A program made the position numbers and the translations under genes. Under the pieces are notes generated by a model, which saw nothing but the letters and a program-made list of their open reading frames with translations, was not told where the DNA came from and did no database searches. DNA of 64,000 bases from Patiria pectinifera (Eukaryota; Echinodermata; Asteroidea; Valvatida; Asterinidae): the NCBI GenBank assembly GCA_029964075.1, contig CM057129.1, positions 17,971,430-18,035,429 on the forward strand. Direction: 5' to 3'. Positions 45,010 to 56,900 of this stretch are shown piece by piece (position 1 is the stretch's first letter; the number at the start of each line of letters is the position of its first letter).

Positions 45010-46110
45010 CAACCTCACAGTGTTCCCAATGACACCATGGTCAACCCCGATGAAGGCTCTCAGATATTCACTGCCATCCCCACAGGCTACTCATGCCTCG
45101 GTGCCAAGGGGGACTCCGACTTGACTACGCCCTGCAGAAATATGAAGCCCCACACTCCAAACCAGGTTCATGATCTCCGACCCACCTACATCCTGCCGTC
45201 TTTCTTCCAGTGAACAGACAGTTGTCCAAGCAGCCTTCTGGAACTTCCACAGGATCAACTCTATCCCCAGTTTTAGTCAATGCCTTCACATAGGAGTACT
45301 GCCTTCGTAGATCTGAGACCAAGAGTCTGTCCTCACTACATGGATGAGACTCTCATCGCTTCATCATACAGCATAGGACCTCCAGCAGGTCCTGAAAGAC
45401 TTCGACTGGATTTACAGTAGCATCTGGAGCAGCAAGGATCAGGCGCCTCGTGAATCTCATCCCTGGATGCTAAGGTCTCAAAACAGTCTGACAACATCCT
45501 CGACCCCTGGGTCTATTAGAGATGACCGACAGACACTGACCGGCAACATCGACAACCAATCCTTCCTGCACCCGGAAATCCAAACATCAGTCAAAGAGCA
45601 ACCTTGTCTGGGAAGCCTGTATCGGCAACCACAATCCTGGCCGGCAACAACTATACTATGTAAAAACAGCACTACAACACAACAGATTCAAGGCTCATCA
45701 AGTCAAGACGCAAGATCCAAAGTCGTTCACCTACCAAAGGGTCCCCTACACCCAAGGTCGAACCCACTAGGCTCAACCCGCCTATTACACAGCCCAACAC
45801 AGGCAGTTCTCATCACATCCAGTACTTCCTAAATGACAAAGGTATCCGGGCTTTCCACACCCACAAGATCCACAATAGCCCACAGGACAAGCAAGCCTCC
45901 AAGACCGAACCTGATGCATCCCCTGCGAATGCAGAAGGTGTACACTGGGTACACCAGCAAGAGAACTCAACGCCAGACAGCACAAACACAGAGCACATGG
46001 CAGATGGGGAGAATCACAGGAAATCAGTGAAAGTCCAGCACTCACCAAAAGGGACACCATCATCATGAGTATCAAGCAGCTACATCCATGCTCTGTCTGT
46101 CAAGCAATGA
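45010..46110 (+). pseudogene. Penelope-like element fragment with GIY-YIG remnant, plus copy
   Basis: Plus-strand homologue of the minus copy: TYILPSFFQ, STAFVDLR, a decayed MDETLIA-type catalytic region and TDTDRQHRQP. Downstream comes the linker DKQASKTEPD and then QKVYTGYTSKRTQRQTAQ, which matches the VYIGETxRxLxxR core of the GIY-YIG endonuclease of Penelope-like elements. Several frames, many stops: inactive. Confidence 0.65.
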
Positions 46111-46579
46111 AGGTCAGCAAACAGACGATAGTTCCACAAAACTTCAGCATCAACATCAGAGACATCTGTTACCCTCTACATGTACGTAGTAGCTCAAACA
46201 TCCATAGACCTCCGATTCCCTTCCTCCTCCAATTTCTTAGACCTCCTCCTCCAATGTCTTGTAAGGATGTGACATTTTATTTCCTAAATGTTTAGCAAAT
46301 ATTAAGAACCACTTCAATCAATGTCATTTCACAAAGACTGACTACTGCCCATTGTGCAGACCAACGTGATCGACACAATAAATAAAAATGAGTAACATAA
46401 TAAACAGAAGGCTGTCATTGAAATCATTAAAAAGATAAATTTGTAGCCTGAATGTAATCAAGTGCTGTTTTGGAAAATTTGCAGATAGATTTAAATTTTT
46501 TACCATTTTTAAATGTTTAAAGGGTAAATTTGGTCACATCCATAATTTCCTCACTCCACCAATACATAGTTCCCCTTTT

Positions 46580-47900
46580 GCCTGTGGATTTCAGTCTAAT
46601 GTTGACACTCAGCCTGCAGAGGATGAAATTACTTTTTTGATATCAGATTTTATATATTTATTGAGTATTTATTGAAATTGATTTGCAAATTTTAATTGGC
46701 TAAATTACATTTATGATCGTATGTCAGAGGATTTTTGTTTATTTTCACCCTCTGCTTCTTGTTTCAGCTTACTTTCAATAATTCAATGTACCCATTGACA
46801 CCCTATAGTGAACAGAACTTCATTAATTGTTTATTTCAAACCATCTTTAATGAGGGTAACCCATCCAGCAGAAGCTGACCATTTGGGGCCCTCACAAAAA
46901 GTAAATAAAGACAAGCCAAAAAAGAACAATGATAAGTTATTAAAAACAACTAATCTTAAGGACAATTGCTTAAGAGATACATGTAGATTAAAAAAAATCA
47001 GTAAAACTAACAAACCCCATTCAAGTTGATCATACCAAAAAAAACACGATAAAAAAAAACAGAGTAAAAATTAAAAATGATAAAACTAACATGTAACAGA
47101 ACAACTGGCCATTGCATCAACCTTACGCTAGAATCATTCGTGGGTTTATTTTTATCCAGAATCCTGGAAATGTTTATCCTGAATTTGTTCCTGCATGTAC
47201 ACTCCATTTAAGTTCTGATTAATTATATGGCCACAAGTAAAAAATACTTCAGACGGCCTAGGAAATATTCATTATTTTAAAAGACATCAGGTTCCAAGTT
47301 GGCCTGCAACTTTTCATGTTTTAGTGGAGAAGAATTCAAAGCAAGGATTTTTTTCAAGTAAACTGTATTCCCCAACAGTGGAGATTTTAAATGAAACAAA
47401 ATCAGTATTTCTTTGAGCCCTATTAAAAACAAAACAAAAAAACAGCATTATTTCCTTTAGAAACTTATTTCACCCTCCCTATAGAGACTAACATTACGGA
47501 GAGAAATATGTTGCAAGTATTGAATGAAGTCCCTGAAAGCCATCAGCCCTATTTTTGGTGAAATAATTGTTCAATTATTAGATTAATCTTCGAACAGGCC
47601 AATTAAATATGTTAGAGATTCAAAAAATGAATAAAAGGCACTTATTTTGATGTACGTGAGTAACCACTTGCTTGTCACTTCCTCAACATGCTCAACGTCC
47701 AAAATGTTTTAACATAAGTCTGAAAATCTGAGATCTATGGTTAATGGCAATTGCGTATCTATGGGCCCCGTTCCTATAAGGGAACACACACTAAAAATGT
47801 TTGACCTATCAAACTAGTAGGCGACATTAAAAATATACAGGCAGAGGGCAGGGTTTTGAATTTTTCGAGGGAAATTTTGGGGTAAAATTACCATGACGAC
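46580..47900. other. Intergenic, no recognised feature
   Basis: AT-rich, with A-runs near 47030-47060 and 47440. I find no repeat family or gene signal. Confidence 0.5.
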
Positions 47901-47914
47901 AAAATGCAACACAA

Positions 47915-48660
47915 AAATAAAGATGGCGATCACCGAGTGATATACCGTGATTGTGCCAGTCACGCTGCACGGCACCAACCAGACCGTAAACTTGGTAGGA
48001 AAATCATAATTTTTACCCCAAGAAACTGTTTTAAAAATGTCAAAATGGTGTCATTGCATTGAGAGAAGTCTGCTTCAGGCTGACATAAACAATGTCAGTT
48101 TTTAGTAATAAAAAAAATCTTGATTCAAGTTTGATAGAACAAAAACCCAATCAAACAGGGGCCCTACACTACACGATCGCCCGGTTTACGCGACAGAATT
48201 GGTAATGCCTTGCATGCGATTGCGAACACCGGGCTTTGTGAATGCACATCGCCATGATCGCAACCTTGGTATGCGATTCTTTCCCAGCTAAATACTCACG
48301 ACCGGACCATGGACGTCTTGCAGTTTTTCAGGTTTTTATAACATTGGGTTGACGGCGGACAAAACCACCTCACAGGTCAGCAGAAATACAACCATAACAA
48401 CAGCTCCAGTTCCATCATCAACATGGCGACAGTGCGGCGAGACAACTTTTAAAAATGGCGGGCTTCAGCATGACAGCCATTCCATTGTAATCGTAATCTG
48501 TTGGTAGCACACGTGCAGTGCAGAAGAGTAGAACAGATCCCATTCATTTCGCATGCCTCTAACAAAACAGCAACACCTGTGCGCACACGTGTTCGTGGGC
48601 AGTGGACGGTGTGATGTGATGCGCATACCTTCGGATTTTTCGCAAACATGGGATTCGTTT
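47915..48660. promoter_or_regulatory. CG-richer segment with ATGGCG motifs
   Basis: More CpGs than the surroundings (CGATCGCCCGG, TTTACGCGACAG). AAGATGGCG, AACATGGCG and AAAATGGCGG lie near 47920, 48420 and 48452; these resemble YY1-type promoter elements. It could be an upstream promoter for SIRT6 with a 5' UTR intron, or belong to an unseen transcript. The link is inference. Confidence 0.25.
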
Positions 48661-48873
48661 CAATTTGGGCTTTCACTTCCAGAGATGTTATATGTCACTT
48701 TCGTGATATACTGGTATTGGTCTTTGTTCTGCTTTGAAAACATTGAATAATTGTTGACAGTCCAAATGTTACAGTTGCTATGCTTGGATCGGACGTGTAA
48801 TTAGCTGTCGAAATGATTACAGTCATGACTGTGAGTCCGAAGCTAGCCCGAAATTTTAGAAACGCCACTTTTT

Positions 48874-48883
48874 AGAGGGCGCT
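48874..48883 (+). promoter_or_regulatory. CTCF-core-like motif
   Basis: AGAGGGCGCT, preceded by TTTTT, so only the core matches. A related TGAGGGCGCT lies at about 50695 upstream of SIRT6. Weak on its own; listed because the core recurs at gene and array borders in this window. Confidence 0.2.
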
Positions 48884-49924
48884 GTTAAAGTAACAGATGT
48901 AGCGTGAATTTTCAACTCCATCAAATATGGTATTCGTGTTATATGCTATTTTAAGGATCATAATGGGAGAGTGACCTGTCACATGCGAGGGATAACCAAA
49001 AATAGGGGGGAAAAGAGTGCGATCTTCATAGGAGTCGGATTTTCATGTGACACCGGCACAAAATTGTTACCATACACTTTAGCACCGAAATTTTGTTTAG
49101 GCCCCCCCCCCCCCAAAAAAAGAAATTGATTTTTGGAGGCCAAAGTGTTTGGAGAAAAAAACACGGTCTGCATTTCAGCACGCCTCCCTGCTAAAATGTC
49201 TGGATCCATCCCTGCTAGCCCCTCTAAACTATAGGCTCTAGAACCGCGCCGGCCCACCCATCCTGGAATCATGTTGCCGATTTGGGAGCGGAGCTTGATT
49301 TTTAAAAAGGGGATGCAAGGAATAAGATACTGAGAACCATATTAAACATTTATTGTCCTGCTTTTTATGCTTTGAAATAACGTTAGACAAGAGAAAAATC
49401 ATTCTAGCATTTCAACACTCATTATTTTCTGTCCATTTTGTGGGCGCGGCCTTAATGTGTAAAAGGGTGGTGTATATAAGTTGAACCAAATGTGACAAAT
49501 CTCATGCATTTTTGGTTATAAAAACCGTGGAAATTAGCGAGCCTGATTGAAATTCAAAACAATAACGACAAATCTGGAAAACAGGACACACACAAATGAT
49601 TTATTTGTTATATATCAGCTGTTTTATTTTCAACCAATTAAAAGTGAGCTATACAGAGTGAGATCTTACCATTGTACAATATAGTTCAATTTATAACAAG
49701 AAAAAGTGCCCGAATTACAAGATGTAACATAATGTGGCAAATCAGTGACAGAAGTATTCATAAAATGAGCAAGACGGGAAAACACACAGACTAACAAAAG
49801 GTTTCTGGACAGGAAAACAAATTGAAATGTGCTGATTATGATCATACATCCCAGATTTTCCACCACAGTTAAAGATCATGCCCAATGCGCTAAAAAAAGG
49901 GTCAATTTTTTTCCTACTAAGAAA

Positions 49925-50340
49925 TTTGAAATGTGTACGCTTTGTTTGAATAAAATAAAATACTTTCTTCTGGTTTTGGGCATCTGCAACCCTCTGAAAA
50001 AAAGGCTTTCATTTGTAAATGTAAAGAAATAATTCAATAACTAAGGGCCTGTCTGAATTCATATCTGGGACGAGTTCCAGACAAGCTGCGGATATTGTAT
50101 CAGGTATCAAGCTGCAGGATTCTAAACCACTTCCCCGCAATCTTCCCGCAGTTAAGTTTCCAGTATTGACAAATTCCCTGGAACACGTCCGGGACAAATG
50201 CAGAGCTTCTTCTGTACAAAGTGAACGACTCTACCCAACACTTGTCTGGAACTCCCTCCGGATATGAATTGAGACGGGCCCTAAATGCGGGTAAAATGTT
50301 TTGGTTTGGTATCTCATTCAAAAATCATGAATAACTTGGA
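49925..50340 (+). repeat. Repeat R1, split partial copy
   Basis: The first part (GGGCATCTGCAACCCTCTGA, then GTAAAGAAATAATTCAATAA) is separated by about 240 bp of other sequence from the R1 tail (GGTATCTCATTCAAAAATCA). A later insertion may have split it. Confidence 0.45.
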
Positions 50341-50391
50341 TATTAAAAGGAAACTGCCAATAATTCAGTGTGAATCATCCAAAGTTGTAAT

Positions 50392-50451
50392 GACTCGAGT
50401 CAATTACTCGACTCGAGTCACATTTTTTGGCGACTCGACTCGACTCGAGTC
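50392..50451. repeat. GACTCGAGTC palindrome cluster
   Basis: Three copies of the 10-bp perfect palindrome GACTCGAGTC with overlapping CGACT units within 60 bp, about 460 bp upstream of the SIRT6 start codon. It may be a cluster of dimeric factor sites or just simple sequence. Confidence 0.6.
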
Positions 50452-50456
50452 CCGAC

Positions 50457-50610
50457 GGGTACAGTGTAGATGCGTGTAGACATTTTTTTTTGTGCAGGGT
50501 AGATGCGTGTAGACTTTTTCTGTACAGGGTAGATGCGTGTAGACTTTTTCTGTACAGGGTAGATGCCTGTAGACTTTTTCTGTACAGGGTAGATGCCTGT
50601 AGACTTTTTC
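50457..50610. repeat. 30-bp minisatellite upstream of SIRT6
   Basis: Five near-identical 30-bp units (TGTACAGGGTAGATGCGTGT then AGACTTTTTC). Open frames on both strands (HLPCTEKVYT on minus, YRVDACRLFL on plus) come from the 30-bp period. Confidence 0.9.
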
Positions 50611-50909
50611 AAGTGTTTGGCGCACGACATAATTCTGTAGAAAGCAACGTATACATGGGAATTTTGTGCAGCATTTTTTGTATTTTTTGTCTGATGAGGG
50701 CGCTTTATTCTAGTTTTTTTTTATGTAGAGTGTATGTGCTACACACATACCAGTCCAATTTTTTGGGTCCCATATGTTGCCCCAAATGCAAACTGTAGCT
50801 TCGCGTGTTGGATTTCGTGTTTTTTTTTGGGTGGTGTTTTTAATACATCAGTCCTGTGATAAATGATGATTTTGTCAATCTCTTATTAAATCTGAAATTT
50901 ATTTCTGAT

Positions 50910-50975
50910 ATGTCTGTCAATTACTCAGAAGGTTTGTCGGCTTATGAACATAAGGGAAAATGTGGAATGCCGGAG
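50910..50975 (+). CDS. SIRT6: SIRT6 exon 1
   Basis: 22 codons, [10 protein letters not shown] to KCGMPE, matching the conserved SIRT6 N-terminus. Donor GAG|GTGAGC, phase 0. Confidence 0.95.
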
Positions 50976-53900
50976 GTGAGCTATGTCTTAACATTCAAAC
51001 CAACTGCATCATTTTCGTGAAAATACAGAAATTCTTTGTTTACAAACGGTGACCCCTCAGAAACTGTGTTTTTAACGGAACCGATTGTCCTCAATACATT
51101 TTCATTAGGTCCCTGTAGTTATTAAGGAAAGAATTCGGAAAAAATGTTGCAACCTGACGCCACTTTTTTTTTCTTCATAGGCCTAATATCGCAATGAATT
51201 GAAGGTCAGTCATTGCAAAAATGATGAAAACATGAATCTGGGATTGAGAAACATTTCCAATTTTGTAATGTTAGGAAATACTCAGAGAATTTTCTTAAAG
51301 TGGCGTCAGGTTGCAACATTTTATCCAAGAATTCGATACCTGGACATCACTTGACACCCTGTGCACAAACCCTATGAGGCTTGTCTGAAAAATTCTTAAT
51401 TTTTTTTCCAGTGATTTAATTACTTCAAGATTTTCCCTGCTAAATTTGACTTTTAATTTTAGGACATGTTATCGCTTTCTGTGGGTGATAGGTCATTGCA
51501 GGGAAAATAAGTGATGACCATATATGGAATTTTTTTCCGTTATGAAAACGAGAAACTTAAATCTGCTTATTTAATTCAGTAGTGTGACGGGGGTTCGAAC
51601 CAGGGTCCCCAGCTCGTTAAGCTGGGGACGCATCTTTGGTTAGATGGGCAGTTATAAATAGTGATACATGTATATGTTTGCATTGTGTTTTTACAATGCT
51701 GTAAAAACGATAGTGTTTGAAAATTGCGTTATGGCTGTCGTTAAGGGTGTCTTGTTCATTTCTTGTAAACCTGTTTGTTTTTAGAAATTCGATTCTCCAG
51801 AAGTAATTGAAGAGAAGTCCCTTCAACTAGCAAATCTACTCCGCAGCAGTAATTATGCCGTAGTGCATACAGGGGCAGGCATCAGCACATCAGCTGGCAT
51901 ACCAGACTTCAGGTACAGAATGGCAACCCATCCGTGGCATTATTGCCCTTAGACCCCATCCCCTAAAAAAATAGTTCTGCTTCCGATTACATGGCATTTG
52001 AAAATCGATTAGGGAGGTAGGAATTTTTTTTGGGGGGGGCAAATTCTTTTTGATCATATGGAGGCTTCTGCGTTTAGTCAAGGGTAAAAGGTAGAAATTG
52101 ATGGTTTTGGGTGTTTTTTTTCTCATTTGTTCAACAACAAAAATTAGAGTAGGGGCTGTCAGAAAAGGGTAGGTAGGGAAACCTGAATCAGAACTATTTT
52201 GTCCTTAACGCAAATACCAAGTGATTTTGCACAATTGTCAATGTAGTATTGACCCCATGGGGGAGGGGAAACCAGAGAAGGTAAGACATCTGCACTAGAA
52301 AGCAGGAGATCGTGGGTTCAGATCCCACCCGAGTGATTTTTTCCAACTTTCACTCGGGAGGTAACACACTGAGTATACAGTGTTTAAACGTCGGTGAAGG
52401 GCAAAACTTAATTTGAAACCAGAGAAATGGCCCTTTTTCCTTCTCGCACTGCTTTACAGCTATTAGCACAAAAAATTATAAACTTTCCAACAGTTGATGT
52501 CAATCTTATCTCACTTTTATTTTAATGTTCTTATCGCAAATATCTTTTGGTTGGATTTTGTTTGTGAATCAGGGGTCCGAAGGGAGTGTGGACCTTAGAG
52601 AAGCAGGGGCAGAAACCAGATGTCAATGTTACCTTCGACGGCGCAGTCCCTACCCCTACTCATCGTGTCCTGATTGAGCTAGAGAGGACGGGCTTTGTCA
52701 AGTATGTCGTCAGTCAGAACGTGGACGGGCTTCACCTCAGATCTGGATTCCCAAGGTTTGTATTTTGTGAAGAAGCCAATTTCTTTGAGCTTACAAAGCA
52801 CACAATTATGCTAATCAAAAATGAAATTTGCTTAGCCAAAAAGACTTACCAGCTGAAATATCATGGCATGTATATTGCTGTTGACTGGTACTCTGCCATT
52901 TTTTGACTTAGCACAAAAATTTGCTAAGCAGTAATCTCTGCTTAGCAGCCCCATGAAATTGACCTATCGCCATTTGGGAGTTGGCCACGCCCCTTAATCC
53001 CATGTAATTTTGTAAGTTAAGTTTTGTTTGTCTAAGATTTCGCGCGTTCCGCGTCAATTTGTATATCATGTAATTGAACAACATTTCACAAGCTGCGTTG
53101 ACAAGATTCTACCGTGATAGGTTAATTGTGTGCTGGGCCTAATTTCATAGCACTGCTTAACAGTTAACAGAAAAGTTGTGCTTACCATAGCAGAAAATCA
53201 TGCTGCTGCTCAAGCAATTTTTCATGGCGTGGGTGTGCTGGCGACGCATGGAAATTTCTATTGTTACATAACTGATTTAGGCAACTTTTTTCCTCCGGGG
53301 TTAAGCGTGCTTTTGCTGTGCTATACTGTGCTTACAGTCACTGTTAAACAGACGGAGGCTCTGTTAGCAGAAAATCGGCTGTTAAGCAGTGCTATGAAAT
53401 TGTGTCGTGGTTTTAAATAACAATCAACAACATTTGTCTTGGTTTATTTTGAAAGTGTTACTCATCAGTGTTTATAATCAGTTGGTTAGTAGCAAATTTC
53501 TCAGCCAAAGAGCGCAGGCCTCACATTCTTTCTCTCTGGGAAAAAAATGCTGGATGTTTATCCGTGCCCCGAATATTACAAGTTCCATTTCAGCGGATTT
53601 TGGTATGAACAAATTCAAATTAATAATCTTTCTGACTCGGAGATCCTAGTGTTAAACCCTCCCTCTCTGGCTGGCAAATTCAGCTATGCCATCACAGCAG
53701 TCAAAATCAATCAAGCGACTGTTTTTAACAGTTAGTAATTCCCTTGTTAATTTGATACAGCCATGCTTTGACTGGAGGTGATTGATATGCCAGCTGTACC
53801 TACCAGTTACCTCTTTTGTCTGTTGATGGAATTCGACTAGACGCAGTGTTCACAGAAATGTGATTTGACTTTTCTGGGGGACTAGTCTGTATACAAATGC

Positions 53901-56900
53901 ATGGCATGAGAAACGGAAGAAATTTGTGACTGTCTGTGACTGATCAAACAATAGGAGCGTTTTAATCGGAAAAAAACTGTTTTGTGAAAACACCAATTTC
54001 CTTGGTTCGTTGCCATTTCCTGACGGTGAGAAATAAATCACAGACTCTCGTTGAGCCTTCTTTCTTTATTATACTCCTTTTAATAAACTTGTCTGGCATT
54101 TCTTTCACAGGGATAGACTGTCGGAACTTCACGGGAACATGTTTGTGGAACAGTGCGACAAATGCAACAAGTAAGATAGAACACCTATCACCTCTTAATA
54201 ATAAATAATAATAATAAAAACAGGTTCTTATATAGCGCTTTTTAAGATCAAAGCGCTTTACATTATTACTACCCCTAATCATTGGGCCAATTAAACATTC
54301 CATATACCATTTCAGCTCCCTCATAGGTACCCATTTACTCCTGGGTGGAGGGAAGCAATGAGTGACAAAGCGCCTTGCTCAAGGGCGCACGCACCATGAC
54401 CCCGCCAGGACTCGAACCCACGACCTGTAGCTTTACCCACAGACCATGAATCAGTGCCCTTAACCACGAGGCCACAGTACTCCACCTCTAAGTCAAAATC
54501 CTTGCCTACACTGACACTTTGAAAATGCTATTTATGTTTGCTAGTCCCAAAGTTTGCCTAATCTTGTTAACGAATATGAATCTTTGAAAGTTGGTATGAT
54601 TTTTATGATATTTTTGGTTACGATGATGTTTTTGCAGGCAGTATATCCGGGATACAGCTGTTCCAACATTGGGCCTCAAACCCACTGGAGGGCAATGCAC
54701 GCAGACAAAACCTAGAGGGAAATGCAGGTAACGTTACAAGCTACTGTTCTATGTTTGAAAGGGGTGGTTGTTTGAGTTCTGAAACAGTTGTCTACTTTGT
54801 CGTGAGTTTCAATTTTAAGGCTGCATTCAAATCACTGGCTATGGCTGAGAGTCGTGGGATGTGGCTTCAGCCGCTTCCATAGGCGTGTGTGCTATCGCTA
54901 GTCATAGCCAAGTAATTTGGACACAGCCTAAGTTCACAAAACCCTCTCCGAACACCACCTCACCACTTTGCATAACTGGGAAGATTTCTTCTGTTTCAAT
55001 GTCGTTTTAGATAACATGAATCTTCGGCTTTCACTTTTTTTTTCTTCCTCTATTTTCTGTTGAAGAGGCAAGTTGAGAGACACGATCTTAGACTGGGAAG
55101 ATGCGCTGCCAGATGATGACTTGGAACGCGCTGAAAAACACTCAAGGTTTGTCGAAAAATATGTTTATTTTGTTGGGAATATGTATAAAGAAATGTTTTT
55201 TACTTGTTTTTGAGAAAACTTTTAGTGGGATTATTAACCGTTTTGCCTGACAGTTACCTTGTTTGATAGGATTTTAATATAAGTAAAATGGATTGAGAAC
55301 AAATCAAAATGGATGTTGAAGTAAATAATGTCAAACAATTGGTAATAATGTTTAATAGATAAATACTTAATATTATGCCACAGTAAAAATGTCTTAATTT
55401 TGTCTATCTGGTTATATTAAGTTTAAAAAGTTTTTCCTTGCACAGTTTTAACTTCCCTGAATTGTAATACCTCCAGATCCTTCAAAAGTCTCCTGTGGGT
55501 TCAAAGGATTTCGTAGGAAACTACTGTTTCTATAAAAGGAACTTGCACAAAACCATGCTTTCAATTTCACGCACAGTTTTGATTTTGAAGGATTCAGGAA
55601 GTTTTTAACATAACCACTCACGGAGTTGGGCTAAATGTCTATACTTATTGGTTCCCTCATGATGTTCAGGCAAGCGGACCTAGCCCTGTGCCTAGGGACG
55701 AGTCTTCAGATTGTACCCAGCGGCAATCTCCCTCTGATCACCAAGAAAGCTGGAGGAAAGCTGGTCATTGTGAATCTCCAACCCACAAAACACGTAAGAA
55801 TGTTTATCCTGTTTGATATTTGATCTGGGTTGAGAAAATAAGACACATTTAGTGTCTAAAGTATGATTCTTTTTCTGTTCCTACGACATTGCACCTTGGT
55901 ACTTTGTAATTTGCCTTTCAAGTATCATTGAGAATGACTTCAAACAATTTTTAGTTGTTGGGTAGGTAGTTTGTTTTTCATAATCACTCTTGGAGGACGA
56001 CTGCATCATGGAATGTATCAGAATTGTAAAATCATAGATGTCAGATGTAACACGGACAGGGAAAAAAAATTCCCAGAATTATCCACAAAGCTCTTGCGCC
56101 TGAAATCACGTCCAAATTTATCTTTTTCTTTCCGCTGTGAAAGCCTAGATTAGACACTTTGCACATTGACAAAAATGTTAAAAAAGTCTGCAGTCTACTT
56201 CTCACAAACTCAACATACAATACACATGATGGATATCTGTGCAGTTTCTGTGTAGCAAGGAAAAGTTGTGAAGTGTCTTACAGCCATAGCAGACTTGCAC
56301 TGAAAGAAAAACGTTTTGTTGTAGTGACTCAGGCAGGCCTTTAGCCAAAGGGGGGCCTGGTTGGGCCAGGTCCCCCCCCCCTTGGCAAGCACTTGGCCCC
56401 AACGGCAAAAGCCATACATATGTATTTTGAATGGTAGTGGTCCCAACCTAGTTGTTACTGTTACTATGTTTTTTTTCCCCTCCTCTTTTCCATTCAGGAC
56501 AAACATGCAAATCTCCGGGTCCATGGCTACGTAGATGAGGTCATGTCAAAGGTCATGACGCACCTCGGACTGACCATCCCCGAATACACAGGACCACGTA
56601 TCGTCATGACATCAGTACGCAGTTCAAAGAAAATGGACGGTGCATTAAAGGTGACCAAAGAACGAAAACAGAACGTGAAAAGGACTCAGCAAAATGTGGA
56701 GGATAAAAAGGGGAAAGTTTCCGAACAACTTTCAGTAAAGGAAGAAAGTGAGCCGAGACCAAAGAATTCATGCCACAAACTCCCAACCAGAAGTGGAATT
56801 CTTTCTCAAGGAAATGATCTAAAAAGTCGCAGTGAATTCTCTCAGAATGGTGTCACTGATGTGGTGAAAGTGGAACAATCTGAGAACAGTACATGTATTA

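Larger units (their letters stand above)
43594..46579. mobile_element. 3-kb composite element bounded by ~30-bp inverted repeats
   Basis: The left end (43594-43630) starts AAAAGGGGAACTA and ends TTGGTGGAGTGAG. The right end (46550-46579) is CTCACTCCACCAATACATAG then TTCCCCTTTT. They are perfect complements apart from a 7-base indel. Inside are an unassigned ORF (43608-43937), two Penelope-like fragments and a triplet repeat. No clear target duplication. Confidence 0.6.

Noticed and set aside
44809..45018. Ser/Pro/Cys-rich minus-strand ORF
   Set aside because: Pure product of the CAG/CGG and GGTGAT simple repeats.
48449..48676. 75-aa minus-strand ORF in the CG-richer segment
   Set aside because: No motif, no splice partner; openness fits its higher GC.
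50404..50630. Overlapping minus-strand ORFs with VYTHLPCTEK repeats
   Set aside because: Arise from the 30-bp minisatellite; both strands and more than one frame are open.
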